Origin: Sediminibacterium sp.
GTDB lineage: Bacteria; Bacteroidota; Bacteroidia; Chitinophagales; Chitinophagaceae
Reading direction: 5' to 3'
DNA length: 64,000 nucleotides
NCBI RefSeq assembly: GCF_019264485.1
Contig: NZ_JAHVAA010000007.1
Location: forward strand, 62,001 to 126,000
Shown: one piece after another, positions 25,727-35,525 of the stretch
Numbering within the stretch: position 1 is the first letter of the stretch
How the letters are laid out: the number at the start of each line of letters is the position of its first letter
The notes under the pieces: model-generated
What the model saw: only the letters and a program-made list of their open reading frames with translations
Database searches by the model: none
Told to the model about the DNA's origin: nothing
Translations under genes and position numbers: made by a program

Positions 25727-26893
25727 ATGGGTCAGCAGGTTTATATTTTCGATACCACATTACGCGATGGTGAGCAGGTGCCCGGTTGTAAACTCAATAC
25801 CAAGGAGAAGCTCGAACTGGCACTAAAACTGGAGGCCCTGGGTGTGGATATCATAGAAGCCGGATTCCCCATTTCTTCACCCGGCGATTTTGAATCGGTG
25901 GAACAAATAGCCAAAGCTGTAAAGAATGCAACCGTATGCGGTTTAAGCCGGGCCGTGCAAAAAGATATTGAAGTAGCGGCACAGGCATTAAAATATGCCA
26001 AACGTCCACGTATCCATACCGGTATTGGCACATCCGATTTCCATATTAAAGCCAAATTCAATGCTACGCAGGATGAAATACTCAGCCGTGCTGTACAGGC
26101 TGTAAAATGGGCCCGCAATTTTACCGATGATGTTGAATTTTATGCAGAAGATGCCGGCAGAACAGAAAATACTTACCTGGCCAGGGTTATTGAAGCAGTT
26201 ATTGCTGCCGGGGCTACGGTCGTAAATATTCCAGATACAACAGGTTATTGTTTACCACATCAGTATGGTGAAAAAATCGCTTTCCTGAAAAATAATGTAC
26301 CCAATATTGATAAAGCTGTAATCTCCTGTCATTGTCATAACGATCTTGGTCTGGCAACAGCCAATGCAATTGCAGGTGTAATAAACGGTGCAAGACAAAT
26401 AGAGTGTACTGTAAATGGACTGGGAGAAAGAGCAGGCAATACTTCACTGGAGGAAGTGGTTATGGTATTGCAACAGCATAAAGACCTGGGTTTTTACACG
26501 CAGGTGCAAACTCAGCAGTTAAATCCCATCAGCAGAGAGGTTTCAGATATAATGCGGATGCCCGTTCAACCCAATAAAGCTATAGTGGGTGCCAATGCAT
26601 TCTCACATTCATCAGGTATTCACCAGGATGGTTTCCTGAAAGATGCACAAACCTATGAGATCATTAACCCGGAAGAAGTAGGTGCAGAAGGAAGTAAGAT
26701 TGTATTAACAGCAAGGAGTGGAAGAAGTGCACTGGCACATCGTTTTCAGAAATTAGGTTACCAATATAACAGGAATGATATCGACGTTTTATATCAGTCA
26801 TTCTTACAGGTAGCAGACAGAAAAAAAGAAGTGGAGGAGAGCGATCTGCATGCAATGGCACAGGCCTATAAACCTGAGCCGGCAATGGCATAG
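25727..26893 (+). CDS. leuA: 2-Isopropylmalate synthase, short form
   Basis: 388 residues from the ATG at 25727; an upstream in-frame TTG adds a lysine/asparagine-rich stretch unlike the family. First enzyme of leucine synthesis: 2-oxoisovalerate plus acetyl-CoA to 2-isopropylmalate. The HMGL-like TIM barrel has [17 protein letters not shown] (catalytic Arg and metal Asp), [16 protein letters not shown] (metal His pair) and [19 protein letters not shown]. The protein stops soon after the [12 protein letters not shown] and RSGRSAL linker segments, so the C-terminal allosteric LeuA dimer domain of about 120 residues found in full-length LeuA is missing. Homocitrate or citramalate synthase activity is an alternative, but the leuCDB neighbours favour LeuA. 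Confidence 0.9.
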   Translation: MGQQVYIFDTTLRDGEQVPGCKLNTKEKLELALKLEALGVDIIEAGFPISSPGDFESVEQIAKAVKNATVCGLSRAVQKDIEVAAQALKYAKRPRIHTGIGTSDFHIKAKFNATQDEILSRAVQAVKWARNFTDDVEFYAEDAGRTENTYLARVIEAVIAAGATVVNIPDTTGYCLPHQYGEKIAFLKNNVPNIDKAVISCHCHNDLGLATANAIAGVINGARQIECTVNGLGERAGNTSLEEVVMVLQQHKDLGFYTQVQTQQLNPISREVSDIMRMPVQPNKAIVGANAFSHSSGIHQDGFLKDAQTYEIINPEEVGAEGSKIVLTARSGRSALAHRFQKLGYQYNRNDIDVLYQSFLQVADRKKEVEESDLHAMAQAYKPEPAMA

Positions 26894-26927
26894 GATTTTC
26901 TCATCAGCATAGTTTTAGTTTTTCTCA

Positions 26928-26952
26928 GCCTGGCATTTTTTAAATGCCAGGC
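26928..26952 (+). other. Intercistronic hairpin leuA-leuC
   Basis: GCCTGGCATTT (26928-26938) pairs perfectly with AAATGCCAGGC (26942-26952), an 11-bp stem with a three-base loop. It is followed by AATTTTAAAG, too weak a U-tract for efficient termination. It probably marks mRNA processing or partial attenuation between leuA and leuC. Confidence 0.65.
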
Positions 26953-26966
26953 AATTTTAAAGAAGT

Positions 26967-28367
26967 ATGGCAAAGACATTATTTGAAAAAATTTGGGACA
27001 AGCATGTTGTCAAACAGATCGACGGAGGTCCGTCGGTATTGTATATTGATAAACATTTCATTCATGAAGTAACAAGTCCCCAGGCATTCAAGGGTATTGA
27101 AAAGCGGGGGCTTTCTGTTTTCAGACCTGACCAGGTTGTAGCCACGGCTGATCATAATGTACCTACACTGAACCAGCATCTGCCTATTAAAGATGAATTA
27201 TCGCGTTTACAGGTACAGCAACTGATTGAAAATTGCAAGAAACACAATATTGAGTTGTATGGTTTAGGTCATCCTTTTCAGGGTATTGTACATGTAATCG
27301 GACCTGAATTGGGTATTACACAACCGGGTATGACGATTGTTTGTGGCGACAGTCATACATCAACACATGGTGCTTTCGGAGCCATTGCTTTTGGTATCGG
27401 CACCAGTGAAGTGGAAATGGTGTTTGCATCACAATGTTTGATGCAGAGCAACCCCAAACTGATGCGCATTAATATTGAAGGAGAACTGAATAAAGGAGTG
27501 GTATCGAAAGATATTATTCTTTATATCATCTCCAAAATATCTGCAAGTGGCGCAACGGGATATTTTGTAGAGTATGCAGGCTCGGCCATCCGATCACTTT
27601 CGATGGAAGCAAGAATGACCATTTGTAATATGAGTATTGAAATGGGTGCCCGTGGTGGTATGATAGCTCCCGATGAAATTACTTTCAGTTATATAAAAGG
27701 AAGGCAGTTTGCGCCATCAGGAGAACAATGGGAAAAGAAAATTGCAGACTGGAAAGAATTATACAGTGATGCTGAGGCAAAATTTAATGAAGAAATTCAT
27801 ATTAATGCATCGGCTATTGAACCCATGATAACTTATGGAACCAACCCGGGTTTGGGTATTGCTATCAACGGACTCGTTCCTGTTGCAGAAAGTATTCCTG
27901 ATGAAGGCGAGCGCAACAATATCATGAAAGCATTACAATACATGGGATTGGAAAGCGGCAAATCATTACTGGGTATGCCTGTACAACATGTTTTTATTGG
28001 AAGCTGTACCAATTCGAGGATCGAAGACCTGCGAATGGTGGCGTCACTGATTAAAGGAAGAAAAAAACATGATCAGGTACAGGTGATGATTGTTCCCGGC
28101 TCACAACAGGTATCGAAACAGGTGCAGGCAGAAGGACTGGATAAGGTTTTCCGGGAAGCAGGTTTCGAAATACGACAGGCAGGTTGCAGTGCATGCCTGG
28201 GTATGAATGAAGACAAAATACCTGCAGGTGAATATTGTATCAGTACCAGTAACCGAAATTTTGAAGGCAGACAGGGAGCCGGTGCGAGAACATTGCTTGC
28301 CAGCCCGCTAACAGCAGCAGCAGCAGCAATAACAGGAGTAGTAACAGATGTAAGAGAACTAATATAA
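26967..28367 (+). CDS. leuC: 3-Isopropylmalate dehydratase, large subunit
   Basis: 466-residue aconitase-family subunit; with LeuD it isomerises 2- to 3-isopropylmalate. [4Fe-4S] ligands are visible in [13 protein letters not shown] and in the CSACLGMN pair near the C-terminus. Other family marks are [47 protein letters not shown] and RGGMIAPDE. Length equals the usual bacterial LeuC. Codons near the C-terminus form a GCA tract coding for poly-Ala (AAAAAIT). Part of leuACDB. Confidence 0.97.
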   Translation: MAKTLFEKIWDKHVVKQIDGGPSVLYIDKHFIHEVTSPQAFKGIEKRGLSVFRPDQVVATADHNVPTLNQHLPIKDELSRLQVQQLIENCKKHNIELYGLGHPFQGIVHVIGPELGITQPGMTIVCGDSHTSTHGAFGAIAFGIGTSEVEMVFASQCLMQSNPKLMRINIEGELNKGVVSKDIILYIISKISASGATGYFVEYAGSAIRSLSMEARMTICNMSIEMGARGGMIAPDEITFSYIKGRQFAPSGEQWEKKIADWKELYSDAEAKFNEEIHINASAIEPMITYGTNPGLGIAINGLVPVAESIPDEGERNNIMKALQYMGLESGKSLLGMPVQHVFIGSCTNSRIEDLRMVASLIKGRKKHDQVQVMIVPGSQQVSKQVQAEGLDKVFREAGFEIRQAGCSACLGMNEDKIPAGEYCISTSNRNFEGRQGAGARTLLASPLTAAAAAITGVVTDVRELI

Positions 28368-28427
28368 GCTGTGAGCTATGGGCTATGAGCCACGAGCATA
28401 TTTTGCTCATAGCTCGTAGTTCACAGC
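28368..28427. repeat. Palindromic spacer between leuC and leuD
   Basis: Right after the leuC stop, GCTGTGAGCTATGGGC and onward (28368-28398) folds on a downstream inverse ending AGTTCACAGC (28418-28427) with small mismatches. The outer arms GCTGTGA and TCACAGC are exact. Internal direct copies of the GCTATGAGC/GCTCATAGC unit are present. It resembles the CCATGGACTA element upstream of serC in style, and is probably a dispersed intergenic palindrome that has landed inside an operon. Confidence 0.6.
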
Positions 28428-28438
28428 CCCAAAGAAAC

Positions 28439-29023
28439 ATGAATAAAGTAACAACAATACAAAGCAGGTTTGTTCCGGTTACAATGGAGAACATTGATAC
28501 CGATCAGATTATTCCTGCGCGCTTTTTGAAAGCGACGACCAGAGATGGGTTTGGTAAAAATTTGTTTCGCGACTGGCGTTATGCTAATGATGATGAACAG
28601 CAGCCTAAAGCAGACTTTATATTAAATAAGCCTGAATTCAGTGGAGAAATATTGGTAGCCGGAAAAAATTTCGGATGCGGCTCTTCACGTGAACATGCTG
28701 CATGGGCCATTAAGGATTATGGATTTGCTGCTGTAGTGTCGAGTTTTTTTGCAGACATCTTTAAAAACAATGCATTGAACAATGGATTGTTACCGGTGAC
28801 AGTAAGTGAATCTTTTCTGCAACAGATTTTCGCACAGCCTAACACTACAACAATAACAATCGATCTGGCTGCACAAACCATCACTATTGATGCTACCGGG
28901 CAACAGGAATCATTTGAAATAAACAGTTATAAAAAAACCTGTTTACTGAATGGGTATGATGATATTGATTACCTGATCAGCATGAAACAGGAAATAGAAA
29001 TATTTGAAAAAGAACTCGCATAA
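28439..29023 (+). CDS. leuD: 3-Isopropylmalate dehydratase, small subunit
   Basis: 194 residues from the ATG at 28439; the frame is open for 54 bases upstream, but that stretch is the palindromic repeat. Swivelling small subunit of the LeuCD enzyme: [21 protein letters not shown] at the N-terminus, [43 protein letters not shown] in the middle. Length is standard. It is 9 bases upstream of leuB. Confidence 0.96.
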   Translation: MNKVTTIQSRFVPVTMENIDTDQIIPARFLKATTRDGFGKNLFRDWRYANDDEQQPKADFILNKPEFSGEILVAGKNFGCGSSREHAAWAIKDYGFAAVVSSFFADIFKNNALNNGLLPVTVSESFLQQIFAQPNTTTITIDLAAQTITIDATGQQESFEINSYKKTCLLNGYDDIDYLISMKQEIEIFEKELA

Positions 29024-29032
29024 ACCTGAGCT

Positions 29033-30145
29033 ATGAATAAGAAGATTGCCGTTATACCCGGAGATGGAATTGGACCGGAAGTCACCAATCAATCCGTAAA
29101 AGTATTAGATGCAGTGGCTAAACGTTTTGGCCATCAGTTTGATTATCGCTATGCAGTTATGGGTGCTATTGCCATTGATCAAACCGGTAATCCTTTACCA
29201 GATGCAACTATTGATACCTGTTTACAAAGTGATGCTATTTTATTCGGAGCCATCGGTGATCCTAAGTATGATAACAATCCCGCTGCAACTGTTCGGCCTG
29301 AACAGGGTTTGCTTAAGCTGAGAAAAGTATTACAGCTCTATGCCAATATCAGACCCATTGATACCTATAAGGCATTGCAACATATGTCGCCCCTGAAAGC
29401 CAAACAACTGGAGAATGTTGATTTTGTAATTTTTCGTGAACTCACTGGCGGTATTTATTTCGGAAAAAAAGAATTACGGGCAGATGGAACAATAGCTATA
29501 GATGAATGCACTTATTCGACAGAAGAAATTGAACGTATCTCACATCTTGCATTTCAATATGCACAGAAAAGAAAAAAGAAACTTACACTGGTTGATAAGG
29601 CCAATGTACTGGAAACTTCAAGACTCTGGCGTAAAGTGGTTCAGCAATTGAGTAGTAATTACCCGGATGTTAGTGTTGATTATATGTTTGTTGATAATGC
29701 AGCTATGCAGATTATCCTCAACCCCGCCCAGTTTGATGTAGTATTAACTGAAAATATGTTTGGCGATATTATCAGTGATGAGGCCAGTGTGTTGAGTGGT
29801 TCGTTAGGATTATTACCATCAGCATCTGTTGGTAATACGGTTGCTTTATTTGAACCCATACATGGGTCATATCCACAGGCAGCAGGAAAAGATATAGCCA
29901 ACCCATTGGGATCAATACTTTCTGCAGCTATGTTACTCGATCATTTTGGGTTACAGCAGGAAGCGGTGGCTGTTCGTAAAGCAGTTGAATGGACCCTCCT
30001 TAACGGATTTGTATCAAAAGATATAGACCCAATCAACAACTATTCCACAACAGCTATTGGTGACCTGATTGCAGATCATATAGAAAGAAATACCGACACA
30101 GAAATTGGTACAAATACAAGTCTGAATAAATCAACGATCATATAG
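29033..30145 (+). CDS. leuB: 3-Isopropylmalate dehydrogenase
   Basis: 370-residue NAD-dependent enzyme that oxidises and decarboxylates 3-isopropylmalate to the leucine 2-oxoacid. Beta-decarboxylating dehydrogenase motifs: IPGDGIGPEV, LRKVLQLYANIRPI, ELTGGIYFG, DKANVLETSRLWR, and the metal and cofactor region VLTENMFGDIISDEASVLSGSLGLLPSASVG with FEPIHGSYPQAAGKDIANP. It is the last gene of leuACDB and is followed by a terminator-like hairpin, which separates the leu unit from the ilv unit. Confidence 0.96.
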   Translation: MNKKIAVIPGDGIGPEVTNQSVKVLDAVAKRFGHQFDYRYAVMGAIAIDQTGNPLPDATIDTCLQSDAILFGAIGDPKYDNNPAATVRPEQGLLKLRKVLQLYANIRPIDTYKALQHMSPLKAKQLENVDFVIFRELTGGIYFGKKELRADGTIAIDECTYSTEEIERISHLAFQYAQKRKKKLTLVDKANVLETSRLWRKVVQQLSSNYPDVSVDYMFVDNAAMQIILNPAQFDVVLTENMFGDIISDEASVLSGSLGLLPSASVGNTVALFEPIHGSYPQAAGKDIANPLGSILSAAMLLDHFGLQQEAVAVRKAVEWTLLNGFVSKDIDPINNYSTTAIGDLIADHIERNTDTEIGTNTSLNKSTII

Positions 30146-30176
30146 ATCGTCAAAATAAGGATGGGTTTAAAAATTG

Positions 30177-30222
30177 CAAGTGCGGCAAAATACTCTGGAG
30201 TATGCGCCGCACTTGGCTTTTA
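30177..30222 (+). terminator. Terminator-like hairpin after leuB
   Basis: CAAGTGCGGC (30177-30186) pairs with GCCGCACTTG (30206-30215), a perfect 10-bp stem. The loop itself contains ATACTC/GAGTAT (30190-30203), and GCTTTTAG follows. It separates the leu transcript from the ilv leader region. The short U-tract leaves some readthrough possible. Confidence 0.65.
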
Positions 30223-30265
30223 GAGTACAGCAATAACAAACGCTTGTTCGTAATAAAAACAGGTA

Positions 30266-30293
30266 TTTGAAAATAAATACAAAAAGTTCTTTG
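30266..30293 (+). promoter_or_regulatory. Possible promoter of the ilv leader transcript
   Basis: TTTG at 30266-30269 and GTTCTTTG at 30286-30293 are spaced by 16 bases, a partial match to TTTG-N19-TAnnTTTG. The transcript would start near 30300, about 40 bases before the leader peptide ATG. A weak match, supported mainly by its position. Confidence 0.3.
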
Positions 30294-30341
30294 TTTTTTT
30301 CGAGAGGTGGGATTATCTTCGTTATCAACGAGCACCACTCT

Positions 30342-30443
30342 ATGTTCAAAAACAGTAACAATATTGTCAACAGCATCAACACAATTATTATTGTGGTTGT
30401 CATTATTATTCCTGCACTGAACGGAGGAGGAGCCCTTATGTAA
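30342..30443 (+). CDS. ilvL: ilv operon leader peptide (attenuation)
   Basis: A 33-codon ORF whose start is preceded by no other gene: MFKNSNNIVNSINT, then III VVV III P, then ALNGGGALM and TAA. Fourteen of 33 residues are Ile, Val or Leu, including nine consecutive regulatory codons (30384-30410). The order VVVIIIP is the same as in the E. coli ilvGMEDA leader. It lies 24 bases before a strong terminator and 76 before ilvE. Its three Gly codons (GGAGGAGGAG, 30423-30432) can pair, with two mismatches, with CCCCGCCTCC (30470-30479), the 5' arm of that terminator. Ribosomes stalled at the Ile/Val codons would leave this segment free and prevent termination. The peptide itself is expected to have no other function. 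Confidence 0.85.
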   Translation: MFKNSNNIVNSINTIIIVVVIIIPALNGGGALM

Positions 30444-30467
30444 TTGTAACGAAAAAACTAAGCATAC

Positions 30468-30498
30468 AGCCCCGCCTCCAAAAAGGCGGGGCTTTTTT
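30468..30498 (+). terminator. ilv attenuator terminator
   Basis: AGCCCCGCC (30468-30476) pairs perfectly with GGCGGGGCT (30485-30493), with loop TCCAAAAA and a run of six T from 30493. A textbook intrinsic terminator, placed 21 bases upstream of ilvE and just after the Ile/Val leader peptide. Its position in front of the operon shows it is an attenuator rather than an end-of-operon terminator. Confidence 0.9.
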
Positions 30499-30519
30499 AT
30501 TTACAGCAAAAAAAAGAAT

Positions 30520-31413
30520 ATGTATTACGGTGAGTCAACAGTAGTGTATTTCAATGGTGCATTCATGAAAGCAGCGGATGCAAAGATTGACCTGTATGGA
30601 CAGTCGCTGCATTATGGGTATGCAGTGTTTGAAGGCATCCGGTCATATGATACAGCAAACGGAACCCGCATTTTTAAAGCAAAGGAACACTATGATCGTT
30701 TGCGTTATTCGGCAGAAGTAATGGGCATTCCTTTTAATACTTCTACTGAAGAACTGACTGACTTGACTTATGAAGTATTGCAGCGCAATGGATTCAGTGA
30801 TGCATATATAAGACCGGTGATACTCTGTTCGCCCAATATGTCATTATCAAAAGGAAAAGAAAGTTATCTCGCTATTACTGCATGGGAATGGACCAATGGA
30901 TACCTCAGTAACCAGATGCGTATTATGACCTCATCTTATCGTCGCCCTAATCCAACCGGGTTTAAGATCAATGCAAAAGTATCGGGCCATTATGTGAATT
31001 CCATTCTCGCTTGTCAGGAAGCAAAAGATAATGGATATGATGAAGCATTGTTACTAGACATCGAAGGTAATGTAGCAGAAGGCCCCGGCGCCAATATATT
31101 CTACGAAAAAGAAGGCGTGTTGTACACACCGGCAACCGGAAATATTCTCCCTGGAATAACAAGAGCCACAGTATTGGGGTTGTGTGAATCACTGGAAATT
31201 CCTGTTGTAGAGAAAAAATTTAAACCAGAAGAAATGCGTGGTGCCGATAGTGCTTTCTTTTGTGGTACTGCTGCCGAAGTTGTTGCATTGGAATCAATGG
31301 ACAATATTCCATTTACACAATCATGGGAAAATAGCCTAGGGAGTATATTACAAAAGGCATATAAAGCAAGCGTATTGGAAAAAGCATACAAACGCGAAAC
31401 TATCGAAGCCTAA
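30520..31413 (+). CDS. ilvE: Branched-chain amino-acid aminotransferase
   Basis: 297-residue class IV PLP aminotransferase, last step of Ile, Val and Leu synthesis. Marks: YYGESTVVYFNGAFMKAADAKIDLYGQSLHYGYAVFEGIRSY at the N-terminus, KINAKVSGHYVNSILACQEAKDNGYDEALLLD around the PLP lysine, VAEGPGANIFYEKEG, and GNILPGITRATVLGLCESL. Length is typical. It is the first structural gene of the ilv unit, directly behind the leader and attenuator, and is followed by ilvD after a spacer with a small hairpin. Confidence 0.96.
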   Translation: MYYGESTVVYFNGAFMKAADAKIDLYGQSLHYGYAVFEGIRSYDTANGTRIFKAKEHYDRLRYSAEVMGIPFNTSTEELTDLTYEVLQRNGFSDAYIRPVILCSPNMSLSKGKESYLAITAWEWTNGYLSNQMRIMTSSYRRPNPTGFKINAKVSGHYVNSILACQEAKDNGYDEALLLDIEGNVAEGPGANIFYEKEGVLYTPATGNILPGITRATVLGLCESLEIPVVEKKFKPEEMRGADSAFFCGTAAEVVALESMDNIPFTQSWENSLGSILQKAYKASVLEKAYKRETIEA

Positions 31414-31423
31414 AAATCCTTGC

Positions 31424-31441
31424 CCCGGATTTTAATCCGGG
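31424..31441 (+). other. Intercistronic hairpin ilvE-ilvD
   Basis: CCCGGATT (31424-31431) pairs with AATCCGGG (31434-31441). AATAAAAAAG follows, so this is not a terminator on the plus strand. One of several perfect short hairpins found at gene junctions in this block. Confidence 0.55.
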
Positions 31442-31455
31442 AATAAAAAAGAATC

Positions 31456-33138
31456 ATGAAAGAACTAAATAAATATTCAAAAACCATTACACAGGATGTT
31501 ACACAACCTGCTGCACAAGCCATGTTTTACGGTATTGGCCTCACAGAAGAGGATCTTAAAAAGGCACAGGTAGGTGTGGTGAGCATGGGTTACGATGGAA
31601 ACACTTGCAATATGCACCTAAATGATCTTGCAAAACTGGTTAAACAGGGTGTGTGGGATAATGAGCTGGTAGGTCTTATTTTCAACACCATTGGTGTAAG
31701 TGATGGCATGAGTAATGGTACCGATGGTATGCGCTATTCATTGGTAAGCAGAGATATCATTGCAGATTCCATAGAAGCTGTTTGCGGCGCACAATATTAC
31801 GATGGTATTATCGCCCTGCCGGGTTGCGATAAAAATATGCCGGGCTCTCTTATTGCCATGGGACGCCTTAACCGTCCGGCCATTATGGTGTACGGCGGCA
31901 CCATTGCACCAGGTCATTATAAAGGACAGGATTTGAATATTGTTTCTGCTTTTGAAGCATTGGGCCAGAAAATAGCTGGTAATTTATCGGAAGCAGATTT
32001 TAAAGGTATTGTACAACATTCATGTCCGGGTGCAGGAGCCTGTGGCGGTATGTATACGGCCAATACAATGGCTTCCGCTATAGAGGCATTAGGGATGAGC
32101 TTACCCTATTCCTCTTCTAACCCCGCATTGAGCGAAGAAAAAAAGCAGGAATGTCTGGATGCAGGTAAAGCCATCCGTCATTTACTGGAACTGGATATCA
32201 AGCCAAAAGATATCATGACAAGAAAAGCATTTGAAAATGCAATTACAGTGATCATGGTATTAGGTGGAAGCACCAATGCTGTATTGCATTTGATTGCCAT
32301 GGCTAAAGCAGTAGATGTACTACTGACACAAGACGATTTTCAACATATCAGCGACAGGGTACCTGTACTTGCCGATTTTAAACCAAGCGGCAAATACCTG
32401 ATGCAGGACTTACATCAATATGGAGGTCTGCCCGCAGTGATGAAATACATGTTACAAAAAGGATTACTGCATGGTGACTGTTTAACAGTTACCGGAAAAA
32501 CACTGGCAGAGAATCTTTCATCGGTGCCGGATCTTGATTTTAATCAGCAACAGATTATCCTCCCGCTAGAAAATCCTGTGAAAGCAACTGGTCATTTACA
32601 AATACTCTACGGCAACCTCGCCGAAAATGGAAGCGTAGCAAAAATCAGCGGGAAAGAAGGTGAATTGTTTGAAGGACCTGCGCGGGTATTTGATGGTGAA
32701 CATGCATTGATTGATGGCATCAATACTGGTAAAATAAAAAAAGGAGATGTAGTCGTGATCCGTTATGTAGGCCCCAAAGGTGGGCCAGGTATGCCTGAAA
32801 TGCTGAAACCTACATCTGCCATTATTGGTGCGGGGCTCGGCAAATCGGTTGCCCTGATTACTGACGGAAGATTTAGCGGAGGTACACATGGATTTGTGGT
32901 TGGACATATTACACCCGAAGCATATGATGGAGGATTGATTGCGCTGGTACAGGATGAGGATATAATTGAACTGAATGTGGCAACAAAAAAAATGACACTT
33001 AAAGTAGCAGGCGAAGAAATTGACAGGAGAAGGGCGAAGTGGAAAAGGCCTGCATTGAATGCTACTAAAGGGGTGTTGTTTAAATACGCACAGGTGGTAA
33101 AAGATGCATCGCAAGGCTGTGTAACAGATGAATTATAA
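31456..33138 (+). CDS. ilvD: Dihydroxy-acid dehydratase
   Basis: 560-residue iron-sulfur enzyme that dehydrates 2,3-dihydroxy-isovalerate and -methylvalerate. Cluster cysteines are in [32 protein letters not shown] and [26 protein letters not shown]. The C-terminal domain has [51 protein letters not shown]. Length is standard. It is followed after 25 bases by ilvB. Confidence 0.97.
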   Translation: MKELNKYSKTITQDVTQPAAQAMFYGIGLTEEDLKKAQVGVVSMGYDGNTCNMHLNDLAKLVKQGVWDNELVGLIFNTIGVSDGMSNGTDGMRYSLVSRDIIADSIEAVCGAQYYDGIIALPGCDKNMPGSLIAMGRLNRPAIMVYGGTIAPGHYKGQDLNIVSAFEALGQKIAGNLSEADFKGIVQHSCPGAGACGGMYTANTMASAIEALGMSLPYSSSNPALSEEKKQECLDAGKAIRHLLELDIKPKDIMTRKAFENAITVIMVLGGSTNAVLHLIAMAKAVDVLLTQDDFQHISDRVPVLADFKPSGKYLMQDLHQYGGLPAVMKYMLQKGLLHGDCLTVTGKTLAENLSSVPDLDFNQQQIILPLENPVKATGHLQILYGNLAENGSVAKISGKEGELFEGPARVFDGEHALIDGINTGKIKKGDVVVIRYVGPKGGPGMPEMLKPTSAIIGAGLGKSVALITDGRFSGGTHGFVVGHITPEAYDGGLIALVQDEDIIELNVATKKMTLKVAGEEIDRRRAKWKRPALNATKGVLFKYAQVVKDASQGCVTDEL

Positions 33139-33163
33139 TCAAATCATTTATAACTGAAATAAG

Positions 33164-34900
33164 ATGGAAGCAGTGATAGTTGCAAAAGAAGAGGTAAAGC
33201 CAAAGCAAGGCACTGAATTAAGTGGCTCACAGGCAGTACTGGAAGCATTGATTGCAGAAAAAGTGGATACCGTTTTCGGATATCCCGGCGGAGCCATCAT
33301 GCCTATTTATGATGCTTTGTACGATTATCATGAGCAGTTAAAACATATTCTTGTTCGTCATGAACAAGGGGGCATACATGCTGCACAGGGCTATGCACGT
33401 TCATCGGGTAAAGTAGGTGTGGTATTTGCTACCAGCGGTCCCGGTGCTACCAATCTTGTAACAGGGTTGGCTGATGCACAGATCGATAGCACACCGTTGG
33501 TATGTATAACAGGTCAGGTATTTGCTCACTTGCTGGGTACTGATGCGTTTCAGGAAACAGATGTTATCAATATTACTGCACCCGTTACCAAATGGAATTA
33601 CCAGGTAACAGATGCAATAGAAATTCCTGAAGTACTGGCCAAAGCTTTTTATATCGCAAGAAGTGGAAGACCCGGACCGGTATTAATTGATATTACCAAA
33701 AATGCACAGCTACAGAAATTTGACTACCAGGGTTATTGTAAATGCGATCATATCAGAAGTTATAGACCCAAACCCATAATACGTAATGAATTTATTGAAG
33801 AAGCCGCAAAACTGATCAACGCTGCCGAAAAACCATTTGTGGTTTTTGGTCAGGGTGTAATACTGGGTAAGGCAGAAAAAGAATTTAAATGTTTTATTGA
33901 AAAATCAGGTATCCCGGCAGCATGGACCATACTGGGGTTAAGCGCATTACCAACCGAGCATCCATTGAATATGGGTATGTTGGGTATGCATGGTAATTAT
34001 GGTCCGAATGTAATGACCAATGAATGTGATGTATTGATAGCAGTGGGGATGCGTTTTGACGACCGTGTAACCGGTAGACTTGATAAATACGCCAAACAGG
34101 CCAAAGTAATTCATCTCGATATTGATCCTTCGGAGATAGATAAAAATGTAAAAGCAACTGTAGGTGTATGGGGCGATTGTAAAGAAACTTTACCCCTGCT
34201 GACTAAGCTGATACAGTCAAAAGTTTATCCGCAGTGGGTAGAAAAATTTAAAAACTTTCAGCAGGAAGAAGAAACACAGGTAATTTTTGATGAACTGCAT
34301 CCCGATACAGAGCAGCTTACAATGGGTGAAGTATTACGTGTGCTGAATGAATTAACCAATGGAGATGCCATTATTGTAACAGATGTTGGACAGCATCAGA
34401 TGGTGGCTTGTCGTTATGCCAAATTCAATCAAACCAGGAGCAATGTTACATCAGGTGGTTTAGGCACTATGGGTTTCGCATTGCCCGCAGCCATTGGAGC
34501 CAAATTCGGGGCACCCGAACGAACGGTTGTTGCCATTATTGGCGACGGAGGCATTCAGATGACTATTCAGGAATTAGGCACCATTATGCAAACAGGAATC
34601 AATGTAAAAATATTGATTCTAAATAACCAGTTCCTTGGTATGGTACGTCAGTGGCAGCAATTATTTCACGATAAACGCTATTCGTTTGTAGATATCGCGA
34701 GCCCCGATTATGTAATGGTTGCCAAAGGATATGGTATTGAAGGAAACAGTGTAAAAGACAGGGCCTTATTACAACCGGCCCTTGAAACCATGCTTCAGCA
34801 TAATGGTTCTTACCTGCTGGAAGTAATGGTAGGAAAAGAAAACAACGTATTTCCGATGGTACCACAGGGTTGTAGTGTTAGTGAAATAAGATTAAAATAA
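33164..34900 (+). CDS. ilvB: Acetolactate synthase, large subunit
   Basis: 578-residue ThDP- and FAD-dependent catalytic subunit; condenses two pyruvates, or pyruvate and 2-oxobutyrate. The N-terminal pyrimidine domain has VFGYPGGAIMPIYDAL and the activating Glu in VRHEQGGIHAAQGYARSSGKVGV. The central FAD-type domain covers about 205-345 (GMRFDDRVTGRLDKYA). The ThDP pyrophosphate motif is GDGGIQMTIQELGTIMQTGINVKILILNNQFLGMVRQWQ. It lies 4 bases upstream of ilvN. Confidence 0.97.
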   Translation: MEAVIVAKEEVKPKQGTELSGSQAVLEALIAEKVDTVFGYPGGAIMPIYDALYDYHEQLKHILVRHEQGGIHAAQGYARSSGKVGVVFATSGPGATNLVTGLADAQIDSTPLVCITGQVFAHLLGTDAFQETDVINITAPVTKWNYQVTDAIEIPEVLAKAFYIARSGRPGPVLIDITKNAQLQKFDYQGYCKCDHIRSYRPKPIIRNEFIEEAAKLINAAEKPFVVFGQGVILGKAEKEFKCFIEKSGIPAAWTILGLSALPTEHPLNMGMLGMHGNYGPNVMTNECDVLIAVGMRFDDRVTGRLDKYAKQAKVIHLDIDPSEIDKNVKATVGVWGDCKETLPLLTKLIQSKVYPQWVEKFKNFQQEEETQVIFDELHPDTEQLTMGEVLRVLNELTNGDAIIVTDVGQHQMVACRYAKFNQTRSNVTSGGLGTMGFALPAAIGAKFGAPERTVVAIIGDGGIQMTIQELGTIMQTGINVKILILNNQFLGMVRQWQQLFHDKRYSFVDIASPDYVMVAKGYGIEGNSVKDRALLQPALETMLQHNGSYLLEVMVGKENNVFPMVPQGCSVSEIRLK

Positions 34901-34904
34901 TTGT

Positions 34905-35495
34905 ATGAGTAAACAGGAATTTACAATCACGGTTTATACAGAAAACCATATTGGTTTACTGAATCGTATTGCAATCATCTTCTCCAGAAGAAAAATCAAT
35001 ATTGAAAGCCTCAATACTTCACCTTCTGAAGTAGAAGGTATTCACAGGTTTACCATTGTTATTGACGAACTGGAAGAAGTGGTTCGTAAACTGGTAAGAC
35101 AGATTGAGAAGCAGGTGGAAGTATTAAAGGCCTATTATAATACCAATGATGAGATTGTTTGGCAGGAGCTGGCCTTATATAAAGTCTCTACCGATGAAAT
35201 AACGGAAAAGGTAAAAGTAGAAAGACTGCTGAGGGAGTACGGAGCCAGGGCTGTTGTGATAAGAAAAGACTATACCATTTTTGAAACGAGTGGTCATCGC
35301 GAAGAAACAAATAAACTGATTGCTGTGCTGGAACCACATGGTCTTATTGAGTTTGTAAGAAGCGCAAGGGTAGCTATTATTAAGGCAAGCAGAGGGTTTC
35401 ATGAAAAAATTAAAGAGTTTGAAGCCAAGGACCCTGGTGATGAAGTAATTGAAAATGAATACCTGGGACAACAGGATGAAATATTTACTATGTAA
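34905..35495 (+). CDS. ilvN: Acetolactate synthase, small (regulatory) subunit
   Basis: 196 residues. An N-terminal ACT domain (about 5-80, FTITVYTENHIGLLNRIAIIFSRRKINIESLNTSPSEV) binds valine in relatives and gives feedback inhibition. The C-terminal domain (about 90-165) is the ALS_ss_C type, with VERLLREYGARAVVIRKDYTIFETSGHREETNKLIAVLEPHGLIEFVRSARVAI. It is coupled to ilvB and followed by ilvC after 30 bases. Confidence 0.95.
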   Translation: MSKQEFTITVYTENHIGLLNRIAIIFSRRKINIESLNTSPSEVEGIHRFTIVIDELEEVVRKLVRQIEKQVEVLKAYYNTNDEIVWQELALYKVSTDEITEKVKVERLLREYGARAVVIRKDYTIFETSGHREETNKLIAVLEPHGLIEFVRSARVAIIKASRGFHEKIKEFEAKDPGDEVIENEYLGQQDEIFTM

Positions 35496-35525
35496 CAATC
35501 AACAAAAACTTATAAAACAATTATC

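Noticed and set aside
28321..28350. Possible microsatellite-based phase variation in leuC
   Set aside because: The repeat is a trinucleotide (GCA); changes in number would add or remove Ala without shifting the frame.
28240..28494. Minus-strand poly-Leu frame that looked like a membrane peptide
   Set aside because: The Leu run is the antisense of the GCA tract coding for poly-Ala at the end of LeuC, then of the palindromic spacer.
30150..30403. Minus-strand frames between leuB and ilvE as genes
   Set aside because: They are antisense to the terminator and to the Ile/Val leader peptide; the plus-strand leader explains the region.
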